64,000 bases of DNA from Heterostelium album PN500 (Eukaryota; Evosea; Eumycetozoa; Acytosteliales; Acytosteliaceae): assembly GCF_000004825.1 (NCBI RefSeq), contig NW_008805089.1, forward strand, positions 310,001 through 374,000, given 5' to 3'. This document shows positions 34,406 to 44,795 of the stretch, piece by piece. The position numbers were made by a program, and so were the translations under genes. The notes below the pieces were generated by a model. The model saw only the letters and a program-made list of their open reading frames with translations, was not told the origin of the DNA and made no database searches. The number at the start of each line of letters is the position of its first letter. The first letter of the stretch is position 1.

Positions 34406-36666
34406 ATGGCACAAATAACATTTATAATCTTTTTGATTATATTGACAATTAAAGTAAGTGAATCAGTGACTTGTGTCAATCCAGAAGGAAAAGCAGTCAA
34501 ATGGTGGATTCATTTGGCAGATGCCGATTCAGCTTCACAAGAAAATATGTATGCAAGAGGACTTTACTATGATTCTCTTCTCGGTAAGTATCGATGCATT
34601 CAATAATAAAAAACAACTTCTAAAATTTTTTTTTTTTGTTGAATTTTCAGATATATCTAAATCTGAACCAATGAAAGTTCCGGGAACAAAAAGAACCTTT
34701 TTTACAGATTTGATGAAAAAACATGTTGATCAAGCAAATGGTGATGGGATAACACAACAATGTATTGACAAAAATTATTTAGGATTGGAATGGTATCATG
34801 ACCAAGGTGGTGAAAATAGAGTAATTGATAACAGTGTTATCTATCATGGTCATGTCAAGGTAAATATTATAATTCCCCAACAATTAACTAATACTTCCAT
34901 TATTATAAAGTCATTGTATGTTTTCGATTTAAGAGATAATGATGAACAACGAATACAGGGTTTTTCGTTTCACATTCAATGAGAATGCCAGAGTTAAAGA
35001 GTACTGGAAGTGGTTTGTACGAGAAAGGAAGTGGTGTTCAACCATCACAACATGCATTCTGTAATTCATTGACTGGAAAACCTGATCTTGTTAAATACTT
35101 TGATATTTTGCAGAATACCAAAGCTGTTTTTGTTCGTTCAAAGGATGATTGCAGATACTTTCAACCAGAACTCACTCTGAAAGCTCCTTTGGATAAATGT
35201 GATAAAAAATGGAGAAAATATGTTAACCGTCATCGATTTAGAGATGAGAAGAATGATGGAGATCTCATTCTCAAAAAACTGTTTACCAAAAATCTATTAG
35301 ATGAGGATTCATACACAACTACCAAAAAATATTGTATGGAGAATGAGGGACCATTTACACTTGGTTCATTCACAACGTTTTCATTTTGTAAGTATATTTC
35401 AAGATTTGTTTCATTATTTTTAAAAAAATTAATTATTAATTATTTTTGTTTATAAACTCAGATGCTCGAGAAAGGACAATATGCAATTCACATGGTAAAA
35501 CAACAACCTTTTATAAAGCTGCAGACAAAGAGAATGATAAGAAGAACTATAAAGCCTTTAGTAAATGTTTTGCCCTGAACTATGGCAAGGAGATCAAAAA
35601 TTACATTAAATTAGAGAAGGACCACTTTAGTAAAAATAGTTGGTTTGAAAAACAAGATCCAATCAAAGTAGAAATGTTGTCCATGACCCATTGTCTTAGT
35701 AATGATGATCCAATAGACGATTCGATTTGTTATGATGCAAAGACAGTTTGTAGTTTCACTTTGGATTGGTAAATTCTTAGAAGAATATTTTACATTCATT
35801 CATATATTTATTAATTTTATAACTATTTTTTTAAAATAGGATCCATATTTATTGGTTGCACAACATTATAATTCACACTTTTTCGTCAGTACTGATGTAT
35901 GAAATATATTTAATTTTTTAATTTCCACCATAAATTAATGAATATTCATTTTTAATAATACAGCAAGAAACATTCCCATCATTGATTGGATCAACATTTA
36001 GTATTCGAAACATTGTTACTTGGAGTCCATTATGGAGTAGAGAAAAAAAAGATGGAAAAAATGCAGAATCTAGAAGCAGACATGAAAAGTTGATGGTTTC
36101 CAAATCAAAGAATATCATTTGTCTTGGTGATTCCAATCGAAATGATTATTCAGTTCATCATGCTGGAACAATTGTATGTATATTTGTTCATCAACCCCAA
36201 TTTGAGATTTCAATGAGTATTAATATTTACTTTATTTTTTTCAATATAGTTTTGTATTGAAAATGAAATTCTGGCAAAGAGAGTTTATGAATCGATTGGA
36301 TCATTCAACCTTTACAGACAATTCAACTTTGGAAATATTGACATAAAAAATTCTCCATTTGAAGATGTCAAACCAGTTTGTTATCTTTATGCTCAGAGTT
36401 TATATCATCCAATCGCTAAAGTTTCAGTGGATATGAAATTCTTTGAAAGAAAAGGATCAATCCCTCTCACCAATTCTAATATCACTCCAGGAGAACCAAG
36501 TAAAGAGCAAAAAAAATTTGCGGAAACACAAAATACTATGAAAGGTATACAACAGAGTGAAAAAACCACGATTGTCACTAGAAAAAGAGTACGTGATAAT
36601 GCAGATCATCATATTGATGGAAATAAAAAGAACAAACATAATAAAAACAAAACCTTAAAAAAATAA
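34406..36666 (+). pseudogene. DNase II-family gene, copy 2 (two frameshifts)
   Basis: Seven exons match the family layout: 34406-34583, 34651-34859, 34911-35397, 35462-35768, 35840-35896, 35964-36173, 36250-36666. There are a signal peptide, WWIHLADADSASQENM, the first active site YHGHVK and the second SRHEK with CLGDSNRND. Against copy 5, exon 3 lacks one base near 34940 (stop soon after GFSFHIQ), and exon 4 lacks four bases near 35758 (AGAC before TTTGG). Beyond each break the family sequence continues. Its C-terminus diverges to a poly-basic tail (RKRVRDNADHH, then KKNKHNKNKTLKK). It is closer to copy 5 than to copies 3/4 in exons 3-6. No ankyrin-type gene follows it. Confidence 0.8.
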
Positions 36667-37317
36667 AAAAAATTCTTACACATAGTACTTTTGTATTCAA
36701 TTTTTAATATTATAAAGATCAAAGATTTAAAAACTGGTAGGATTTGAGTCCTTTAAAGAAAAGAAATAAAGCAATTGATTATGTATGGAAATTTAACTTC
36801 GAAAAAAAAATGGAATAGGTGAACAAACTCAAGTTTCAAAAATGTTTGCACACATGGATTTATTAAGTGTAGAATGTAAAGAATTATATTTTTATTAAAA
36901 TTGTTAATTTTTAAAAAAAGAATATTCCCAGATAATATTATATTTCTATGGAATAGAGACTGAACTATGGAATGACAAGAATCAGGATGTTGTTGAAGTT
37001 TAACTTTATTTAAGAATCAAACTTCTAAAGATGTTTACCACAATCAACTATGGTGCAACATGCATAGTAACGGAGCAATAGAATTACATATATAGTAGCG
37101 GAGCTATGGAGAAACTACCACAGTGATGGAGCAAATTTGTTGATATTTGTCTTAAAGTGATTAATTGTATTAAATGATTGTATTTATTGTTTTTGATATG
37201 TTGTTGTATGGTCTTTACTGTTTTGTTTGATTTGTTGTTTAATTCATAAAGATTGTTTTTTTATTGTAATGTATTGAATTTAACATTGTTTATAATCAAA
37301 TTATTATAAGTTTACAT

Positions 37318-37507
37318 GTAACACTACAACTCATACTCTAAACGACATATCTTTGCAAATGCCCAGTAAATTCGTTCATTGTTCACAATGCTTTAAAAAG
37401 GAGTTATTTGTTAATCGATATACGGCTAAAAAGCTCCGGTCAGCAGGTGGTCGCAAACCGATATGCGTCTTTTGATCCTGATGCTAAAAAGCATTGATAA
37501 TAGATTA
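37318..37507 (+). repeat. Direct repeat R1 of a pair
   Basis: Shares with 38464-38676, in the same order: CTCATACTCTAAAC, ATTCGTTCATTGTTCACAAT, TAATCGATATAC, GCTCCG and GTCAGCAGGT. Between these blocks the copies have diverged. Family unknown. Confidence 0.7.
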
Positions 37508-37679
37508 TTGTTTAAAATGTCTACAATCATATCCTTTTCAGTCAGCAATATAGAGAAGTACAGTTCTGACTGAATTGTGTACGAAACTTATTATATTGGT
37601 ATTCCAAAGAAATCTTTGAAACAAGATGTCATCTTATTGGTGCTGGAATACATCAACTCTAACCTGAAGACCAGCTAAT

Positions 37680-38440
37680 TCAATTGGGAGTTAAAAAAAA
37701 AATTGAAGTCAATGATTTAATTAAAAATATATAAATAAATAACTTTAGGTTGGTAGATACAGAGTACTCTTCGCAGAGGTAGAATACACGAGTGATAGTT
37801 TTGTACTTTTCATCAATAGACATTTCGGAAGTGAAACCAAAACTTTGGCTGTGGATCGATGGCTGGTCTGACTGCTGTACGGCAGTGTCGACGAGATCTC
37901 CAGTGTCTAGATCCACTAAAACGTCGTCGGCGTCCGCTCGTCATCATCGCCATCATCCTCATCAACTGATGCATCAACGATATCCAACGATTCAATTGCT
38001 TGTTGTGAGTCTGAGTAGATTTTCTTAAAAATACTGACTTCTCGTTCACTATAAAGCTCGATATATTCAGTGACACTTTTCCAATACCTCTGGTGTAGCT
38101 TGAACATTACAATCTCCATAGCAAGTATTTTCTTTTTTTTACTTTGGGTAACGATAGAAACCATCTGCATTTACCGATTTCTTGTACAACTCCATAGATG
38201 AGGCATCTTCGTAGAGACACAGTTCGACGGATGTTGATTTGATCATTAGGCTTTTTCTATTTTTTTTAAAAAAAAAAATTAATAAAAATATAATAGATAT
38301 AGATTAAAAGGCATACTTACAATTAGCATTAATAATGATTGAGTTTTAGGTAGTTTAAGACATTTAAGAATATTGTTTGGATCGATATTAAACTGTTTTG
38401 AATATCTAATAGCAGGAGAATCTTCTGAAAATTTGCATTA
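37680..38440 (-). pseudogene. Broken fragment of an unrecognised host gene
   Basis: Minus-strand coding blocks: SKQFNIDPNNILKCLKLP, then across an intron-like gap STSVELCLYEDASSMELYKK, then RYWKSVTEYIELYSEREVSI and ESLDIVDASVDEDDGDDDE. The last passes by a frameshift near 37920 to DTGDLVDTAVQQSDQ and KYKTITRVFYLCEEYSV. It has no start codon and no recognised domain. It lies between the two direct repeats R1 and R2. Confidence 0.45.
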
Positions 38441-38463
38441 ACTTTTTATAATCCTTGTTTTCA

Positions 38464-38676
38464 TCAATACTGCAACTCTCATACTCTAAACTAAATATAT
38501 ATGCAAGTATAACCCAGTCTTCTCTGCTAGGACATCTATATTCGTTCATTGTTCACAATGCTTAAAAAAGGAGTAGTGTGCTAATCGATATACAACTAAC
38601 AAAGCTCCGTCAGCAGGTAAGCCTCAAACCGCTATACAGCTCTCGGGCTTGCTGTTAAAAAGCTTTGATAACAGAT
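38464..38676 (+). repeat. Direct repeat R2 of a pair
   Basis: Partner of 37318-37507, same orientation; see that entry for the shared blocks. Confidence 0.7.
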
Positions 38677-38950
38677 TAACGTAAAGGTGTCTACAGATAA
38701 ACTAAGTAAACAAATACAAAAAAAAAAATTTAAATAAATAAAAATTTAAAAAAAAAGTAGGTGGGTGCACTTAAATTTGTTTGTAAAAATTTTTTTTTTG
38801 AAATTTGACTGAATGCTGTTGGCTGTTTTTTGCAATTTTTCAAAGAGTAGGTTAGATCAAAAAAAAAAAAAAAAAAATTTTTTATTTTTTTAGATATTTT
38901 ATAAATATAACCACCAGTGTGGGTGTTTGCCAAAATAGCATCTGACATTC

Positions 38951-39040
38951 GTTCATGATCAAAAAAATGATGAGGGATATCTCAAAAAATTTAAAAACGA
39001 ATTTTTCATGATTTCGTTTTTGATTTAGATCCTGCTGATC
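38951..39040 (+). promoter_or_regulatory. Conserved upstream block of DNase II copy 3
   Basis: The same 90-bp block as before copies 2, 4 and 5, with TTCATGATCAAAAAAATGAT and the ACGAA/TTCGT inverted pair. It ends 31 bp before the ATG. Confidence 0.5.
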
Positions 39041-39071
39041 AACTCAATATTGTTAAATAGTCAAAATATAA

Positions 39072-41488
39072 ATGAAACAAATAACATTTATAATCTTTTT
39101 GATTTTATTGACTATTAAAGTTAGTGAATCAGTGACTTGTGTCAATCCAGAAGGAAAAGCAGTCAAATGGTGGATTCATTTGGCAGATGCCGATTCAGCT
39201 TCACAAGACAATATGTATGCAAGAGGACTTTACTATGATAATCTTCTAGGTATGTACAGATTCAAATTAAATAAATAAAACATTATATTCAATCGTACCC
39301 AATTTCTTTATATTTTCTATTGCTGTATCAACACAGATGCAGCTAAATCTCAACCTACTCAGGTACAAGGTGAAAAAAGAAGCTTCTTTACAGATTTGAT
39401 GAAAAAACATGTTGATCAAGCAAATGGTCCGACCATAACAGACCAACAATTTAAGGATAAAAAATATTTAGGATTGGAATGGTATCATGACCAAGGTAAT
39501 GAATATAGAGTAATTGATAAGAGTGTTTTCTATCATGGTCATGTCAAGGTAAATATTATAATTTTTATTATAATTCCTAACAATTCAATTTGTTGGAGAA
39601 TTAAAAAACTTTTTGATTCAAAATACTGACTTCATATTATCTTTATTTTTTTTTTTAAAGTCATTGTACGTTTATGATTTGAGAGATGATGATGCAACAA
39701 AGAATACCGGGTTTTTCGTTTCACATTCAATGAGAATGCCAGATTTAAAGAGTAGTACAGATGGTTTGTACGAGAAAGCAAGTGGTGTTCAACCATCACA
39801 ACATGCATTCTGAAATTCGTTGACTGGAAAACCTGATCTTCTCAAATACTTTGATATTCTGCAGAATACCAAAGCTGTTTTTGTTCGTTCAAAGGATAAT
39901 CGCAGATACTTTCAACCAGAACTCACTCTGAAAGCTCCTTTGGATCAATGTGATAAACAATGGGGACAATATGTTCACAGCGATCGATTTAGAGATTGGA
40001 ACAATGCTGATGGAGATCTCATTCTCAAAAAACTGTTTACCAATACGGATTCATACACAATTACCAAAAAATATTGTATGGAGAATGGAGGACCATTTAC
40101 ACTTGGTTCTTTCGAAACATTTTCATTTTGTAAGTATATTTCAAAGATTTGTTTAACGATTTTCGAAAAATAATTAATTATATTTTAAAAAACTAAGATG
40201 CTCGATTGAAGACACCTTGCAATTCACATGATAAAACAACAGCCTTTTTTAAAGCTTCAATTCAAGACAATGACATGAAGAATGAAAAAGTATTCAGTAA
40301 ATGTTTTGCGTTGAACTATGGCAAGGAAATCACTGATTATACTAAGTTTGAGAATAACCATTTCAAAAAATATGGTTGGTTTGAAGATGAAAATCCAATC
40401 AAAGTAGAAATGTTGTCCAACACTCATTGTTTTAGAAAAGATATTCCAAAAGATGATTCGATTTGTTATGAAGGAAAGAGAGTTTGTAGTTTCACAGACT
40501 TTGGAATGGTAAATTCAAAAATCAATACTTTTGATTCTTAAATTTATTAATCAGTTTACTATTTTTAAATAGGACCCATATTTATTGGTTGCACAACACT
40601 ATGAGTCAAACTTTTTTGTTAGTACCGATGTAAGTATCATTAAATATTTTCAACAATAAATAAGTATTAATGGAATATCCATTTAATTTTACAGCAAGAA
40701 GGATTCCCATCATTGATTGGAACAACATTTAGTATTCGAAACATTGTTACTTGGAGTCCATTATGGAGTGGAGAAAAAGGAAAAGATGGATCACTTGGAG
40801 AATCTAGAAGCAGACATGAAAAGTTGATGGTTTCCAAATCAAAGAATATCATTTGTCTTGGTGATTCAAATCGAAATGATTATTCAGTTCATCATGCTGG
40901 AACAATTGTAAGTCTATTTGTTCATCAATGTATATTTCTTGATTGTCAATTTAAATTTTATTCTTGAAATTTCAATGAATTCTAAAATGAATTTTCCTTG
41001 TCAATTTAAATGATCCTAAAAAATTTTTATGAATACTAAAATATTTTTATCTATTACAGTTTTGTATTAAGAGTGAAATTTTAGCAAAGAAAGTTCATCA
41101 ATCGATTGGATCATTCAATCTTTACAGACAATTCAACTTTGGTAATATCAAGAGAAAAGGATTAAATTATTCTCCATTTGAAAGTACCAAGCCAGTTTGT
41201 TATCTTTATGCTCAGAGTTTATATCATCCAATCGCTGAAGTTTCAGTGGATATGAAATTCTTTGAAAGAATAGGATCAACCCCTCTCACCAATTCATTGA
41301 TCACTCCAGGAGAACCAAGTATAGATCAAATTGAATCTGAGAAAATAAAACAGGCACTTGAAGGTTTGAAACATGGCCAACTACACACCAGACAACACAC
41401 AAAACATATAAAAGTTGACGAAGAATATGCAAAAAAACGAGCATTTGAAGATCCTATTAGTCAACAGCTAAAGAAAAAGAGAAAGTAA
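39072..41488 (+). pseudogene. DNase II-family gene, copy 3 (one nonsense codon)
   Basis: Seven exons: 39072-39249, 39337-39548, 39661-40129, 40198-40508, 40573-40629, 40695-40907, 41060-41488. It is identical to intact copy 4 except for two bases in exon 3. One changes Thr/Arg in KSSTDG. The other turns the Cys codon TGT of QHAFCNSLTG into TGA at 39811-39813, about one third into the protein. All splice sites, both HxK sites and the basic C-terminal tail are otherwise kept, so the loss is very recent, or a base error. A single stop means read-through or a short secreted N-terminal domain cannot be excluded. Confidence 0.85.
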
Positions 41489-41840
41489 TCTCACTTAATA
41501 GTTCTTATTGTACGAACCATAGTTCTTATTCTCTCAAATCCCATAACTACACTGATATTTATCATAAAGATAAACCCACTATTGTAATTAATAAACAACT
41601 TTTAACTATTATTTTCATCATTTAATTATAATACAATGTATTCCTCATTAATATATCGATCTAGATCTACTAAGAATAATAGGAGATCCAACAGTTCCAA
41701 ACAAATCTATAAAAATTCAAAAATATCATTTTATTCGTGATCTTATACACTCAGAGTATCTAAATGAATTAGTCTCTCAAAAAGGTCTGAAGAGATAGTT
41801 CTGATTGAAGTAATAGTTATTTATTTAAATAAATATTAAA
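41489..41840. other. Shared 3' spacer between DNase II and the ankyrin-type gene
   Basis: About 350 bp between two convergent genes, nearly identical in units 1, 2 and 3. It is likely to hold both 3' ends. No gene. Confidence 0.6.
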
Positions 41841-43430
41841 TTATTGTTTCCTTTTTGAATTTATATATTGTAATACTATTTGGATTGACCCTTCATGTGA
41901 ATGTGGGAATTTAACTTTCAGGTGCGAAAGTTGTTGCTCGATTATATCTATTGTGTATTCATTGAATTTGAGAACCCATTCAATTATATCATACTTGTTG
42001 GAATCGAAATAATATTTAATCTGAATGATGAGAGATCTAAATTCGCAGTAATTCCGATGAAGCCATTGGATATTCTCAAGATTGACGTGTTTTGATTTTA
42101 GAATTTGATATATAGTATTCTTTGTGCAACGTTCTGTTCTATTTAAATAAAACCATTTGATGATTTTGATATCATCAATCCCAGATCCAATTCTATCCAA
42201 TACATCTTTTGAACAACCTTCTGTTCTATTGAAATGGAGGAACTTAACGCATTCCAAATCACCATTGTGAATTGCCATATCCATTGCTCTTTTTGAACAT
42301 CCTTCAGTTCTATTTTCATGCAAAAACTTTGCAATATGTAATGACCATTGGAACAAGCATTGTCCATAGCTCTTCCACTACAACCTTCACTCCTATTATA
42401 GTGGAGAAACTGTATAATTTCAAAGTGTCCGAAACCGGTAGCATTATCCATAGCAGGCTTTGAACATCCACCAATTTTATTGTAATGTTTGTATTTTAGA
42501 ATATCCAAAAATCCATTAAAAGCAGCAACATTCATTCCATACTCTGAACACCCTTCAGTTCTATTTTCATGAAGAAATCGAATAATTTCAAGAGATCCAT
42601 ATCTTGAACCATTCTCCATTGCTTTAGTAGTACAACCTTCACTTCTATTGAAATGTAGATATTTAGTAATATTTAGGCATTCAGTTAGAAAAGTATTTGG
42701 TTCGAATAAATGTATTATGGAGTATCTTTTGGGGATTACATTATCCATTGTCTCTACTGTAGCAGTAAGTTGACAACCATGATGATCCAACCATAGAATA
42801 CTATCGAACATTGTAACATCATCCAATGGATATGATTCCAATCTATGACCTCTAGAATATAGATAATCCATCAACTTGCAATCACCATAGTAATTGGCAA
42901 CAGTTCCAAGTATGTTTGTGAAATTGGTTTTACAATTTGCCTCAATCAACATAATGGTAATGTCGGTATTCTTCTTGGTCAATGCAAAGTCTAGTGGAAG
43001 TCTAACAGTTCCCGATGAAGATTTGCATTTGTCGACGTCTTTAAGATGACTAAAATTAGCAATAAGATATCGAACAGTTTCGACTTGGCCAGCATCAATT
43101 GCCATCATATACAAATCACTATGTTGCAAGTCTTCCAATCTCTCCTTACAAAGATATTCAATCATCTGAACACTTCCAACAAATGCAGCACTATTAAATA
43201 CATTCTTGGTTGATGATGTTTTCGATTCTACATAGCTATTATCTTGCGCGATGCTGGTAGCATTGTAAAGATCTACCATCATCTCCAATATCTCCATGTT
43301 TTTCGAATACGGTGCAAACACCATTGCACTATAGTAATCCCATTTGAAAAAACTATATTCGCTCAATAGGTATCGAATCAAATCGATTCTACTGAATCTA
43401 CAAGCAGATTCCAAAGACTATTGAGTGTAA
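41841..43430 (-). pseudogene. Ankyrin-type NRTEGCS gene of unit 1, 5'-truncated and frameshifted
   Basis: Against the full-length relative at 53203-55118, the first ~113 codons are missing. Homology stops near 43450, where unrelated DNA leading to a transposase remnant begins. One base is missing near 42340 (GTAATGACC, where unit 3 has GTAAATGACC), which splits the frame. The rest keeps about ten repeats of ~30 residues (FLHYNRSEGCSGRAMDNA and similar). A 22-bp tandem duplication (GTCGATC-TTAAGTCAT) marks the truncation point. It has no start codon of its own in the right context and is almost certainly dead. Confidence 0.75.
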
Positions 43431-43699
43431 ACTGTGGTTGTCGATCTTTAAGTCATGACTTGTCGATCATTAAGTCATTATATAACAATTTTTAATTTAT
43501 CAGATTAAATGGTGAAAGTTATTCTAATTTTATGTCTTTTTGAAAACTAGGACATTCATTTATAAAATAACCATTTTTAGATTTATTTAATTTTTATAGA
43601 CCAATAGATTTTCAATAATTGTCCTACTGTCACAACTATATTCAACTTAATACAATTTTTTGATTTTTAAAAAAATCAAACAATTATCCATATATCACA

Positions 43700-44142
43700 A
43701 TGGATGTTAAATGTTCATTTTTAGAGCAACTTCTTTTCACCAATCTCACCAATGTGTGGGGTGATTCACAATACCTTAATTCAAGATATGGGGTGAGTTC
43801 CGAAACGATTTTCCATCTATGGGAACAACTATTAAAAGTAGATGAGTTCAGATTTAAGCCTTCATATCTCTTGATGTCATTGGACTATCTAAAAAATCAT
43901 CCTCCTCAAAGAGTGGTATTATTTGTTGGGTATCCCAGCCATACAGAGGAGGTGAACATGATTTAAAAATATTGAAAGATGGAAATTTAATGGATTTATT
44001 GGATGACAATGAGCTTATGGTCGTCGATTTGGGGTATGTTGGAGCCGACGAAGAATTCGCGCGATTCATCCATTTAAGAAACGTTTTTTATCTTCATCAG
44101 AAAAACTTTACAACAAAACTCAGTCAAGTATGCGCCAAATAA
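43700..44142 (+). pseudogene. Internally deleted Harbinger-like transposase (unit 1)
   Basis: The N-terminal part (ANVWGDSQYLNSRYGVSS-like helices, YLLMSLDYLKNHPPQR) matches the transposase at 9.4-11.9 kb, where the equivalent reads ILLMTLNFLKTNPSYR. It jumps straight to QPYRGGEHDLKIL, VVDLGYVGADEEF. The part with the first catalytic Asp is deleted, and the two halves are in different frames. It reads towards DNase II copy 4, which starts 654 bp downstream. Confidence 0.75.
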
Positions 44143-44674
44143 TTGAGAACGTAAACAACAGGTTCAAAAATTTAAAAATTTTAAAATAGAGGTGAAATCG
44201 CAGCACATAAATTTTCATTCAACTATTTTTAATTTATGTGCAAAAATAATTATGAAATTGGGGTTTTGAATTCAAAACCACTAAGAAAAATTTGAAAAAT
44301 AAAAACCATGGGGTTGATAGTCACGTTGCTCAACCAAATTATGTTGCGAGTTGTCCTATATTGTGTATTTTTCATTCAAAAAATAGTTTCATATGCTATA
44401 CACTACTGATTATGCGAATTTCGAATTTAATAAAATATTGTTTAATGTAATAATCTACAAATAAATAGTAAATGATAAATGTTAAAAGTCAATTAAAGCC
44501 AGTGAGAAAAACGAAAAAAAATTGCCAACCACAGCGTTCCACCCATTTTTTGGCAAAAAAAAAGTTTGTGGATTTTTTTATGTCTGGTCATGTGTGAATT
44601 TTTTTTATTTTTTAGATATTTTTTGAAATTATGATCACCAGTGTGGGTGTTTGCCAAAATAGCATCTGACATTC
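44143..44674. other. Spacer between transposase remnant and DNase II copy 4
   Basis: AT-rich, without coding sequence. It includes the junction of units 1 and 2 at 44636/44637. Confidence 0.5.
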
Positions 44675-44764
44675 GTTCATGATCAAAAAAATGATGAGGG
44701 ATATCTCAAAAAATTTAAAAACGAATTTTTCATGATTTCGTTTTTGATTTAGATCCTGCTGATC
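44675..44764 (+). promoter_or_regulatory. Conserved upstream block of DNase II copy 4
   Basis: Identical to the block before copy 3; ends 31 bp before the ATG. Confidence 0.5.
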
Positions 44765-44795
44765 AACTCAATATTGTTAAATAGTCAAAATATAA

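Larger units (their letters stand above)
36667..38912. other. 2.2-kb region with a direct repeat pair and a gene fragment
   Basis: Contains two ~190-bp direct repeats (37318-37507, 38464-38676), a broken coding fragment between them on the minus strand, and T-rich DNA before DNase II copy 3. 36670-37310 shows only weak short repeats (AGTAGCGGAGC-like units at 37067-37133). Confidence 0.5.
38913..44636. repeat. Tandem duplication, unit 1 (5724 bp)
   Basis: Begins ACCAGTGTGGGTGTTTGCC and is followed head-to-tail by a second copy. It holds DNase II copy 3, a 5'-truncated ankyrin-type pseudogene and a Harbinger-like transposase remnant. By eye it differs from unit 2 at four single bases (39758, 39813, 42782, 43123), one 2-bp indel near 43930 and one A-run length near 44560. 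Confidence 0.9.

Noticed and set aside
37318-38676. The direct repeat pair considered as LTRs of a retroelement
   Set aside because: Between them lies only an opposite-strand host-like gene fragment, with no reverse transcriptase, integrase, primer site or end signals.
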